A DNA stretch of 45,765 nt from Parcubacteria group bacterium GW2011_GWD2_42_14 (GTDB lineage: Bacteria > Patescibacteriota > Minisyncoccia > Phycocordibacterales > UBA12088). The notes beneath the pieces were generated by a model. That model saw only the letters and a program-made list of their open reading frames with translations. It had not been told where the DNA came from and ran no database searches. Each line of letters opens with the position of its first letter. The first letter of the stretch is position 1. The stretch lies in NCBI GenBank assembly GCA_000998045.1, contig LCCS01000012.1, forward strand, positions 1 through 45,765, written 5' to 3'. This document shows, one piece after another, positions 38,949 to 45,673 of this stretch. Made by a program: the position numbers and the translations under genes.

Positions 38949-39088
38949 GGACCCGAGAGGACTCGAAGGCCGCAGGTGCGCGTGCCTAAGCACGAGAGAG
39001 CACCGAGGCGGGGTCGCAAGCACTTGGTATTTTTGAGCGCACCGCACGAAGAAAATACCTAGTGACTTGGACCGAGTCCTCTCAGACC
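38949..39088. repeat. tRNA-ended palindromic unit A
   Basis: The left end is the reverse complement of the tRNA-Ala 3' part: 19 nt identical to TTCGAGTCCTCTCGGGTCC (38949-38967). The right end is GGACCGAGTCCTCTC (39069-39083) in direct orientation, so the two ends are inverted repeats built from the T-arm and acceptor. Inside are hairpins GTGCCTAAGCAC and CACTTGGTATTTT / AAAATACCTAGTG (one mismatch, 39021-39064). No gene. Confidence 0.7.
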
Positions 39089-39102
39089 AATGCACCTTGC
39101 GT

Positions 39103-39226
39103 GAGGACTCGAACGGCGGAGGCATGTGCCGTAGGCACAGCCGAGCCTAGACGAAACGCACTTAGGATTTGAGGAGTTTACGACGAATAATCCTTAGTGA
39201 CGTATCGTCGAGTCCTCTCGGGTCCA
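39103..39226. repeat. tRNA-ended palindromic unit B, with trailing fragments to 39281
   Basis: Same plan as unit A: left GAGGACTCGAA (39103-39113), right TCGAGTCCTCTCGGGTCC (39208-39225). Inner hairpins GTGCCGTAGGCAC and CACTTAGGATT / AATCCTTAGTG, mismatched at the same stem position as in unit A although the rest of the stem differs. Two more direct T-arm fragments follow (39234-39249 and 39270-39280). Confidence 0.7.
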
Positions 39227-39383
39227 CTTGGACCGAGTCCTCTCGGGTCAAAATATCCGCGATTCTGGGTCGAGTCCTCACGGTACTTGTGTGAGTAGCT
39301 TAAATGTTTATAACAAACAATTACTGATGTAACGAATGGTACAATAATGCTACTACTACTGATGCGCGTGGTGGTTACTTAAT

Positions 39384-40688
39384 ATGAGATTTTTTACATC
39401 GTTCTTAACATTAGTGGTACTCCTCCTGTGTATATTTTTTGCTTTCTTATATTTTGATAGTAAGTACCTACTCGTAGCGACTGACGCAGAATATGCAAAG
39501 AATATTGGTAAACAACTTTTAGAGTTGCTCTTAGTTGTATCTATAGCGGGTTCGATATTTCTTTCTTTGCTCATTTATTCAGTTCTCTCTACTCAAAACG
39601 CGGCACGACGAATGGCATATGCAATATCTAAAGATATGTCATTTTCTAAAGAGCAATTTAGACGTTTCTATGAACTGAGTCCCGTCCCGTATCTACTCAT
39701 TTCTCCAAAAGGCACGATTACGCGACCAAATAAAGCATCGCTCCGGTTTTTCGGGAGAACTGAAGAAGATTTAATTGATAAAAATATCTTTTCATTCCTA
39801 TCTCTACCGGAGCATAGTGAAAAGATAATGAGGTACAAAGACAGTGCAGAGCGACGTATACCTGTGGAGCAAAAGGAAGTGCAGGTGCTGTTGGACTCAA
39901 AAGAGTTACGGTGGGCACTTCTGTCGATTGAGGATATTACTACGCCAGGGTCCCATGAGCACAACTGTCTCGTCACGCTCGTAGATATACATGAACAGAA
40001 AGAGCTTGAACGAATTAAAACTGAATTCCTTTCGCTTGCTTCTCATCAGCTACGTTCACCATTAGCGAACTTAAAGTGGTACATCGACTTCTTACTCAAT
40101 AGACGCCGAGACCAAATGTCCGAAGAAGTGCAAGGTTATCTGCACAAAATGTATCGAAGGAATTCAGACATGATTGAGCTTGTAAATACCTTGCTTAATC
40201 TTTCTCGAATAGAGATGGGTAGGGTAAAAGTTGAAAAAGAATCTGTTGATTTGGAAGCTCTTGCAAAGAGTGTTATTGAAGAGCTTGAGCCGACAGCTCT
40301 AGAAAAGAAAATAGTGATGGAAACAAGCTTTGTGGGGGATCTTCAGCTTGATACAGATACTCGTCTGGTTCGTATAATTCTTCAAAACCTACTTTCAAAT
40401 TCACTTCGCTACACAAAGGAGAACGGTAAAGTCTTTATACGATTGACCGCTTCTACGTCACGGATTCGTTTTGAAGTAGAGGATACTGGTGTCGGGATAC
40501 CGCCAAACGAACAGGGAAGCATTTTCTCGAAACTGTACCGAGCTTCCAATGCCAAGGAAATAGAGGCAAATGGTAATGGTATCGGTTTATATATGTGTAA
40601 AGAGCTTGTGGAAGGTCTAGGTGGTACTATTACTTTTGTGAGTAAGTTGGAAGAGGGTACAACATTCACCTTTGAACTACCTCGATAA
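39384..40688 (+). CDS. PAS-domain sensor histidine kinase
   Basis: A 434-residue kinase with two membrane helices (about residues 4-24 and 47-66) around a short external loop, a PAS domain (FRRFYELSPVPYLLISPKGTITRPNKASLRFFGR..., about residues 93-205), HisKA with H-box EFLSLASHQLRSPLANLKWY (His about residue 220), N-box ILQNLLSNSLRYTKENG, G1 EDTGVGIPPNE and G2 GNGIGLYMCKEL. A receiver protein follows 27 nt downstream with its own promoter and is the obvious partner. TG-G-TACAAT (39337-39345) gives a 32-nt leader without a Shine-Dalgarno. Confidence 0.93.
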   Translation: MRFFTSFLTLVVLLLCIFFAFLYFDSKYLLVATDAEYAKNIGKQLLELLLVVSIAGSIFLSLLIYSVLSTQNAARRMAYAISKDMSFSKEQFRRFYELSPVPYLLISPKGTITRPNKASLRFFGRTEEDLIDKNIFSFLSLPEHSEKIMRYKDSAERRIPVEQKEVQVLLDSKELRWALLSIEDITTPGSHEHNCLVTLVDIHEQKELERIKTEFLSLASHQLRSPLANLKWYIDFLLNRRRDQMSEEVQGYLHKMYRRNSDMIELVNTLLNLSRIEMGRVKVEKESVDLEALAKSVIEELEPTALEKKIVMETSFVGDLQLDTDTRLVRIILQNLLSNSLRYTKENGKVFIRLTASTSRIRFEVEDTGVGIPPNEQGSIFSKLYRASNAKEIEANGNGIGLYMCKELVEGLGGTITFVSKLEEGTTFTFELPR

Positions 40689-40702
40689 TTTTATTATGTA
40701 AT

Positions 40703-40708
40703 TATAAC
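40703..40708 (+). promoter_or_regulatory. -10 box of leaderless receiver gene
   Basis: TATAAC ends at 40708, placing the transcription start at 40715, the A of the ATG. Confidence 0.55.
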
Positions 40709-40714
40709 GTTTGT

Positions 40715-41092
40715 ATGAATGGAAAAAAAATACTCATGGTTGATGATGATCTTGCTTTTTGTGAAATGCTATCTGAAATACTTAGGGAGGAAGGCGCTGA
40801 AGTACTGGTAGAGCATGATGGTGCGTCAGGAATAGAAAAGGCATTGAGCGAGCATCCAGATATCGTGCTTTTTGATGTCATGATGCCGGTAATGAGTGGA
40901 ATAAAAGCTCTTGAAAAACTGCGCGCTGACGGATGGGGGAAAAATGTTCCTGCAATACTCCTCACCAACGTCAATCAACCAGAAGCGATGGCGGCTAGTC
41001 TAGAGAATGGTCCTCCTACAGAATACTTACTTAAAGTAGATTGGACACTCGATCAAATAGCAGAGCGTATCAAGAAAATTCTTGAGGTATAG
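40715..41092 (+). CDS. single-domain response regulator (receiver)
   Basis: A 125-residue CheY-like receiver. Acidic pocket VDDDLAF (about residues 9-12), phospho-acceptor Asp in IVLFDVMMPVMSG (about residue 53), Thr in AILLTNVN and Lys in YLLKVDWT (about residue 109). There is no output domain, so signalling must be through protein contacts. It follows the PAS kinase. The PPTEYLLKVD part is as expected of this fold. Confidence 0.93.
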   Translation: MNGKKILMVDDDLAFCEMLSEILREEGAEVLVEHDGASGIEKALSEHPDIVLFDVMMPVMSGIKALEKLRADGWGKNVPAILLTNVNQPEAMAASLENGPPTEYLLKVDWTLDQIAERIKKILEV

Positions 41093-41160
41093 TGGGCAGA
41101 CTTTTTCTCAATTTTATGCAATACGTATACATACCAGAGAGTGTTTTTTGTGATGTAAAT

Positions 41161-41475
41161 ATGCAATCAAAAAAATTTATAAAAACGAAAGAAAATTTTA
41201 TCTGTGAGCAGTGTGGATTGTCTGTTGTAGGAGATGGGTATACAAATCATTGCCCGCAGTGTTTATGGAGTAAGCATGTCGATGTTCACCCTGGGGACAG
41301 AAAAGCCACCTGTAATGGAATGATGCGTCCTGTGCAAGTAGAATATAAAAGCGATACGTATGTCATTGTGCATCGATGTGTTCTTTGCAAACATACGAAA
41401 CGCAATAAGTCATCTCCTATGGATAACTTTGAGGCGATTATTCAGCTTTCAGCAACACCTTACAAAAAAGTTTAA
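41161..41475 (+). CDS. RNHCP-domain zinc-ribbon-like protein
   Basis: A 104-residue protein of the RNHCP type. Motifs: FICEQCGLSVVGDGYTNHCPQCLWSKHVDVHPGDRKATCNGMMRPV and VHRCVLCKHTKRNK, giving several CxxC pairs that should bind zinc. The name-giving RNHCP is TNHCP here. Function is unknown. ATG 41161 is chosen because the conserved part starts there; an earlier frame extension to 41092 overlaps the receiver stop. Confidence 0.8.
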   Translation: MQSKKFIKTKENFICEQCGLSVVGDGYTNHCPQCLWSKHVDVHPGDRKATCNGMMRPVQVEYKSDTYVIVHRCVLCKHTKRNKSSPMDNFEAIIQLSATPYKKV

Positions 41476-41609
41476 AGTTGAAAGTTAAATGTAGAAAGTT
41501 CACAAGCCCGTGTATACGGGCTTGTGTATGTTGTAATTGATTGCTTTAAACTTCGTTCCTATATCAGAGTAAAGGGTATACTTTAACTTTTAACATTCAA
41601 CTTTCAACT
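41474..41609. repeat. AAGTTGAAAGTT inverted-end element, copy 1
   Basis: The left AGTTGAAAGTTAAATGTAG... (41476-41500) and right ...ACATTCAACTTTCAACT (41585-41609) are 25-nt inverted repeats with few mismatches. Inside, CACAAGCCCGT-GTAT-ACGGGCTTGTG (41501-41526) is a perfect 11-bp hairpin that can end transcripts from both flanking convergent genes. No gene. Confidence 0.75.
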
Positions 41610-41613
41610 CCGT

Positions 41614-42606
41614 TTATACTTTCCTCGCCACGTAATCCGCAGGTGCCTTGGCTAAATAATCTTCAAGTTGTTCTCGTGTGAGTAAGCCTGCTTGAGCTCC
41701 TACGTACTGTACGACAGACATGGAGTTTATAGGTCCCCATCGTAGTGCAGTAGGAATATCATGACCAAGAGCAAGCGCAGAAGTAAATGTGGAGGAAAAT
41801 GCATCGCCCGCCCCAGTGCGATCTACAGGAGGTGCAGGGTCAGGGTACATAGGCATGTGCCATACCCCATCGTCTGCAAGTGCATATGCCCCTTGTGGAC
41901 CATCTGTAATGACAGGAATAGTAGGTCCTAAGTCTCTCATACGTTTTAGCAATTCAGGAATGTCAGACTCGTCTGTAGCAAGTATTTGTTGTGCCTCTTC
42001 TTTGTTACAAAAGAATAACTCACAAGCTTCATACACATCTTTCAGAGCCTCGTGTCCAAGTAAAATTTGAAACGATCCCGGCTGGAAAGACAGCTTTGTA
42101 CCTTCGTGTGCTTGTACGTACTGGGCAATGTCATGATGATACTGTATGCCATGCTCACCGATAGATGAAAAGTATATCCATTTAGGAGAACCCATTTCCG
42201 GTACTACGTAGTCATATTTTTCATGCTTAATAAGAATAGTTCGCTCAGGGCCGTAGCGAAGGACATAGTGATGGTTTGTTTCTTTTCCTTCCTGAATATC
42301 AACAAAGCGTGTGTCGATACCCTCTTTTTCAAGCCATTGAGTAATTTCTTTACCACCTTCGTCATTGCCGATGTCAGTAACCAGACCCGTCTTGAGCCCC
42401 AACCTGTTAGCAGATACCGCAGCGTTTGGGCTGTTACCGACCGCTGGTACATTTACTGCATTTTCAAATTCAAGTTTATCCCCAAAGTACATTGAGAGGA
42501 CATTTCTGCCTGAAAGATCCTTGCTTACCATAGCTCGGTCACTACGAAGCTGAATAAACTCATCAGTTGTGATGTCTCCTATTGCTACAAAATCTAATTC
42601 TTCCAT
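41614..42606 (-). CDS. PfkB-family carbohydrate or nucleoside kinase
   Basis: A 330-residue ribokinase-fold kinase. Seen: FVAIGDITTDEFIQL at the N-terminus, GNSPNAAVSANRLGLKTGLVTDIGND (substrate region with the Gly/Asn pattern), VITDGPQGAYAL, and the anion-hole and catalytic-base motif DRTGAGDAFSSTFTSAL (about residues 262-278). The substrate (ribose, fructose-phosphate, adenosine or other) is not readable. On the minus strand TATAAG (42623-42618) is partly formed by the TA end of the adjacent MITE copy and predicts a 5-nt leader. Confidence 0.9.
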   Translation of the reverse strand: MEELDFVAIGDITTDEFIQLRSDRAMVSKDLSGRNVLSMYFGDKLEFENAVNVPAVGNSPNAAVSANRLGLKTGLVTDIGNDEGGKEITQWLEKEGIDTRFVDIQEGKETNHHYVLRYGPERTILIKHEKYDYVVPEMGSPKWIYFSSIGEHGIQYHHDIAQYVQAHEGTKLSFQPGSFQILLGHEALKDVYEACELFFCNKEEAQQILATDESDIPELLKRMRDLGPTIPVITDGPQGAYALADDGVWHMPMYPDPAPPVDRTGAGDAFSSTFTSALALGHDIPTALRWGPINSMSVVQYVGAQAGLLTREQLEDYLAKAPADYVARKV

Positions 42607-42621
42607 AATTAATATTCCTTA

Positions 42622-42745
42622 TAAGACTTACATAAACGGCGCATTTCGTTGTCAAACTTCACAAAATGTCATTCACTGTACGACGAGTACAGCTCACTCC
42701 ATTTTGTTCGTTTTCCTAGAACTGCATCCGTTTGTGTAAGTCCTA
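42622..42745. mobile_element. 124-bp MITE-like repeat, copy i
   Basis: TA-AGACTTACATAAACGG ... CCGTTTGTGTAAGTCC-TA, closest to copies b and f (CACAAAATGTCATTCACTG interior). It separates the divergent PfkB and bL25 genes. Confidence 0.8.
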
Positions 42746-42804
42746 GCTTATTAAGTTTTCACCTAGGTAATTGTACCAAGTATTGCATGCTTCGCGAAAT
42801 CAGG

Positions 42805-42810
42805 TATACT
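42805..42810 (+). promoter_or_regulatory. -10 box of the bL25 gene
   Basis: TATACT ends at 42810; the predicted start, 42817, leaves a 5-nt leader before ATG 42822. Confidence 0.55.
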
Positions 42811-42821
42811 CGCATTCACAT

Positions 42822-43466
42822 ATGACATATACCGTAACAGTAGAAAAGCGAACACAGGGGGGGTCAAAGGCCTGTCGTGCATTTCGTGCACAAGGGAAAA
42901 TGCCTGCTGTTGTGTATGGTCCCAATAATGAAGCCGAGACAATTCTCTTAAACACCAAGGAATTTGAAAAAATATGGAGTGAAGCAGGAGAATCAACAGT
43001 ACTTACACTTTCTGGACTTGATAAAAAAGTATCAGTGTTGATACAAGATGTTGCGCATGACCCTTTGTACGGTACTCCGACTCATGCTGACTTTTATGCA
43101 ATTCAAGCAGACACGGTTGTTGATGTTGAGGTGCCCCTTGAGTTTGTTGGAGTTTCGCCTGCTGAAAAAGGACTTGGTGGTACGTTGATTAAAGTTATGT
43201 TTACACTTCCTATCAAAGCTCTTCCGAAAGATCTTCCTTCAGAAGTGTTGGTGGATATTTCAAGTCTTGTAACCTTTGAGGATCAATTACAGGTTAAAGA
43301 TATCAAGCTTCCTCAGGGAGTAGTCGCCGATGCGGAACCTGAAGAAGTCGTTGCATTGGTACAAGCACCGCGAGAAGAAGAGGAAAGTGAGGTGTCCGGC
43401 GATGTTGCTTCAGTTGAGGTTGAAAAGAAAGGTAAGGAAGAGGAATCTGCATCAGACAATAAATAA
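42822..43466 (+). CDS. rplY: ribosomal protein bL25 (CTC type)
   Basis: A 214-residue long form of bL25. The N-terminal 5S-rRNA-binding domain (TYTVTVEKRTQGGSKACRAFRAQGKMPAVVYGPNNEAETI) is followed by the TL5/CTC beta domain (VEVPLEFVGVSPAEKGLGGTLIKVMFTLPIKALPKDLPSEVLVDISSL) and an acidic tail (EEEESEVSGDVASVEV...). ATG 42822 is fixed by the promoter and by conservation. It ends with a very stable terminator. Confidence 0.94.
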   Translation: MTYTVTVEKRTQGGSKACRAFRAQGKMPAVVYGPNNEAETILLNTKEFEKIWSEAGESTVLTLSGLDKKVSVLIQDVAHDPLYGTPTHADFYAIQADTVVDVEVPLEFVGVSPAEKGLGGTLIKVMFTLPIKALPKDLPSEVLVDISSLVTFEDQLQVKDIKLPQGVVADAEPEEVVALVQAPREEEESEVSGDVASVEVEKKGKEEESASDNK

Positions 43467-43483
43467 AATAAAATAAAAATTAC

Positions 43484-43530
43484 ATACACAACAAAAAACC
43501 ACAGCACAACCGTGGTTTTTTGTTGTGTAT
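43484..43530 (+). terminator. terminator after rplY
   Basis: A 19-bp perfect stem: ATACACAACAAAAAACCAC and its complement around the loop AGCACAACC, with a T6 tract inside the 3' arm. The longest simple hairpin in the window. Confidence 0.9.
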
Positions 43531-43560
43531 GAAAAACTACTCAAGAGTGCATTTGCAGGG

Positions 43561-43566
43561 TATACT
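43561..43566 (+). promoter_or_regulatory. -10 box of the murein hydrolase gene
   Basis: TATACT predicts transcription from 43573, leaving 8 nt before ATG 43581 and excluding the in-frame GTG at 43569. Confidence 0.5.
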
Positions 43567-43580
43567 ATGTGCACAATTTT

Positions 43581-44987
43581 ATGAGGCGTACTGTTTTTGT
43601 GTACCTACTATGTTTTTCAGTACTGAGTCTTGGTGCTGGCTACTTTGCTTTCGAGACTACCTTAGCTGCATCTATTGATGAAGCTACGATAGCGAAGCGT
43701 CGTGCACAACTTGAGAGTGAGCTTGCCCACCTTGAGACACTCATCAAACAACAGCAGGAGATACTTCAGTCCAAGCAGGGAGAAAGAGTTTCCTTGGAAC
43801 GTGACCTTGAAATCATTGACGCCGAAATAAGTAAATCACGGCTGGCGATAGATGCACAGCGAGTTGCTATAGCCGATCTTACGGAAGATATTTTTTTGAA
43901 AGAAGCCACCGTCCTTGAACTGCAAGAAAAAATAAACCGCGAAAAGGAATCCTTGGCTGGCTTGGTGCGTAGGACGGCGGAGCTGGATGATCAATCACTT
44001 GTTGAAGTTGTTTTTTCAGGAAAAAGCTTCTCAGAATTTTTTGAAGAGGTTGATGATTTTCATGAGGTCAAGTTAGCGCTTGAAAAGAGTTTTCGCGAGC
44101 TTGAGGGGCTTCGTGACAAAAACCTTGATGCAGCACAAATATTAAGTAACAGAAAGGCGGAAGAAGAAGAGCTTCATGAGTTACAAAAGCTTCAGCGTGA
44201 CAGACTACAAAATCAAGAATCTGAAAAAGCAAAAGTGTTGCGTGCGACCAAGGGAGAGGAGTCTAAGTATCAAGAGTACATCAACACCAATCAAAAGACG
44301 GCTGCACAAATCCGAACTGAGCTTTTTGAGCTCAGAGGTACCTCGGCTATCAATCTTGTTGACGCTATCGAGTTTGCAACATTTGCTGGGAACAAAACAG
44401 GTGTTCGGCCTGCCTTCATTCTAGGGGTGTTAAAGCAAGAAACGCGATTAGGAGAATTTCTTGGTAATGGTACGTGGTCTGTCGATATGCATCCTACTCG
44501 TGACAGGCCAGTGTTTCAGGTGATTGTTTCAACGCTCGGGCTCGATCCAAACAGTATGCCTGTTTCTGCAAAACCGGGGTATGGCTGGGGTGGTGCTATG
44601 GGCCCAGCGCAGTTTATCCCAAGTACGTGGGCTTGTTATGGTGGGTACATCAACCTCAAAACTGGTGGCTGTGGCTACAGTAGTTCTGTTGCTGATTTTT
44701 ATGCTGGACCTTGGAAATATGATGCAAACGCTGACCGCTTACGTGTGGTACGAGGGAAGCAAAGCCCTTCAAACCCATGGGATAATCAAGATGCGTTTCT
44801 TGCGACCGCTCTCTACATGAAAGATTTGGGTGCCGATGCTGGCACACTCGCAGCAGAACGCATGGCTGCGCTCAAGTATTTTGCAGGTGGAAATGCTACG
44901 AACCCAGCCTATGCTTTCTATGGGGATGGCGTGATGGGCCATGCCGCTGATTTCCAGAGTGATATAGATATACTAAAGAGCCTTTAA
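43581..44987 (+). CDS. exported coiled-coil murein hydrolase with lytic-transglycosylase-like domain
   Basis: A 468-residue protein. Signal peptide (TVFVYLLCFSVLSLGAGYFAF), then a long coiled coil (about residues 35-260, rich in Glu, Leu, Gln, like PcsB/EnvC regulatory regions), then a C-terminal domain resembling a lytic transglycosylase: FILGVLKQETRLGEFLGNG (Glu in KQETRLG as the likely catalytic acid), GYGWGGAMGPAQFIPSTWACYGG and ATALYMKDLGADAG. The GPAQFIPSTW segment is typical of MltB/SLT enzymes. The coiled coil may hold the enzyme inactive until contacted by divisome proteins. An AAGTTGAAAGTT element begins at its stop. Confidence 0.87.
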   Translation: MRRTVFVYLLCFSVLSLGAGYFAFETTLAASIDEATIAKRRAQLESELAHLETLIKQQQEILQSKQGERVSLERDLEIIDAEISKSRLAIDAQRVAIADLTEDIFLKEATVLELQEKINREKESLAGLVRRTAELDDQSLVEVVFSGKSFSEFFEEVDDFHEVKLALEKSFRELEGLRDKNLDAAQILSNRKAEEEELHELQKLQRDRLQNQESEKAKVLRATKGEESKYQEYINTNQKTAAQIRTELFELRGTSAINLVDAIEFATFAGNKTGVRPAFILGVLKQETRLGEFLGNGTWSVDMHPTRDRPVFQVIVSTLGLDPNSMPVSAKPGYGWGGAMGPAQFIPSTWACYGGYINLKTGGCGYSSSVADFYAGPWKYDANADRLRVVRGKQSPSNPWDNQDAFLATALYMKDLGADAGTLAAERMAALKYFAGGNATNPAYAFYGDGVMGHAADFQSDIDILKSL

Positions 44988-45135
44988 AAGTTGAAAGTTA
45001 AATGTTGAAAGTTAAAAGTTCGAAAGAAAGACGAAACGAGTCAACAAGTTTTAAGCTAAATTAATACTAGTATTTCCACTAGTTTTAATTATAGTATTAA
45101 TATGTCAGTTTTTATAAGTTTTTTAACTTTCAACT
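44986..45135. repeat. AAGTTGAAAGTT inverted-end element, copy 2
   Basis: Left AAAAGTTGAAAGTTAAATG... (44986-45020, three tandem GAAAGTT words) and right TTTTTTAACTTTCAACT (45119-45135). The middle is AT-rich with AATACTAGTATT and a TTAATACTA/TAGTATTAA stem (45061-45100). No gene. Confidence 0.65.
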
Positions 45136-45145
45136 CGGCACACTT

Positions 45146-45216
45146 GCCCGTACACTTACTTTGTTCCTGCACTGCAGTGCGTGCCAGGGGCACAGGAACA
45201 AAGTGAGTGTTCGGGC
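45146..45216. repeat. long imperfect hairpin, possible terminator
   Basis: GCCCGTACACTTACTTTGTTC... (45146-45169) pairs with 45193-45216 over 24 bp with two imperfect positions; the loop contains a perfect GCACTGCAGTGC palindrome. The outer CGGGCTTGT word also occurs in the hairpin at 41516-41525, linking the two element sites. Confidence 0.65.
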
Positions 45217-45259
45217 TTGTCAACCATCGCTTACTCTGGTATTGTTCTCCAACATAAAC

Positions 45260-45370
45260 ATGAATCCCGTTAGAAATTATACAAAGAACGGGTAAAGTAC
45301 GTATTATTTAAGGTTTTTTAATTTTTTAAATGAGAATAGAGTTATTAGAATAATTTCTAACGGGATGAAA
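45260..45370 (+). mobile_element. CCCGTTAGA element, copy 3 (99 bp, at bL31 start)
   Basis: Ends CCCGTTAGA (45266-45274) and TCTAACGGG (45356-45364); pairing continues inward (AATTAT/ATAATT) for 17 bp in total. Flanks ATGAAT (45260-45265) and ATGAAA (45365-45370) match in 5 of 6 bases, and the right one is the start of bL31. The left ATG opens an 11-codon frame (MNPVRNYTKNG, stop at 45295). TG-G-TATTGT (45237-45245) is a possible promoter with a start near 45252. A local CCCGTT...AACGGG pairing (45266-45292) competes with the long stem. Confidence 0.7.
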
Positions 45371-45619
45371 GCAAAAATACACCCAAAAAATTATCGAAAA
45401 GTAGTATTTGAGGACACTTCAAGCGGTGAGCGTTTTTTGATTGGTTCAACTATTCAAACCAATGCGGTTGGGGAATGGACTGATAAAAAGGAATACCCTC
45501 TTGTAAAGGTTGAATTATCAAGTGCTTCGCACCCGTTCTACACAGGTAAAGAAACTGTTGTGGACACAGCAGGACGAGTGGACAAATTCAAGCGTCGAGT
45601 AGCAGCAGCAAAGAAATAG
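45365..45619 (+). CDS. rpmE: ribosomal protein bL31, zinc-free type
   Basis: An 84-residue bL31: [30 protein letters not shown] is the conserved N-terminus, and [28 protein letters not shown] the C-terminal half (HPFYTGK is the signature). It has no CxxC zinc ligands, so it is the type-B/zinc-independent form. The start codon is directly next to the right end of the CCCGTTAGA element, with no Shine-Dalgarno. Confidence 0.95.
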   Translation: MKAKIHPKNYRKVVFEDTSSGERFLIGSTIQTNAVGEWTDKKEYPLVKVELSSASHPFYTGKETVVDTAGRVDKFKRRVAAAKK

Positions 45620-45637
45620 CTTGCTCCGTGAACTAAT

Positions 45638-45660
45638 AAAACCGTCCCTAGGGCGGTTTT
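45638..45660 (+). terminator. terminator after rpmE
   Basis: AAAACCGTCC, loop CTA, GGGCGGTTTT: a 10-bp stem with one G:U pair. Confidence 0.85.
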
Positions 45661-45664
45661 GGCG

Positions 45665-45670
45665 TATACT
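45665..45670 (+). promoter_or_regulatory. -10 box of the final gene
   Basis: TATACT ends at 45670; the predicted start is 45677, the G of GTG, which is the second codon counted from ATG 45674. Confidence 0.55.
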
Positions 45671-45673
45671 AGT

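Noticed and set aside
38820-39125. Minus-strand 101-residue frame containing GPERTRTPYLLSANEALYQ
   Set aside because: It is the antisense of tRNA-Ala and its derived repeats; this peptide type is a known artefact of predicting genes across tRNAs.
555-45619. UGA recoded to glycine (as in Gracilibacteria/Absconditabacteria)
   Set aside because: UGA ends scpB and other genes at the expected family length, and no conserved domain is interrupted by UGA.
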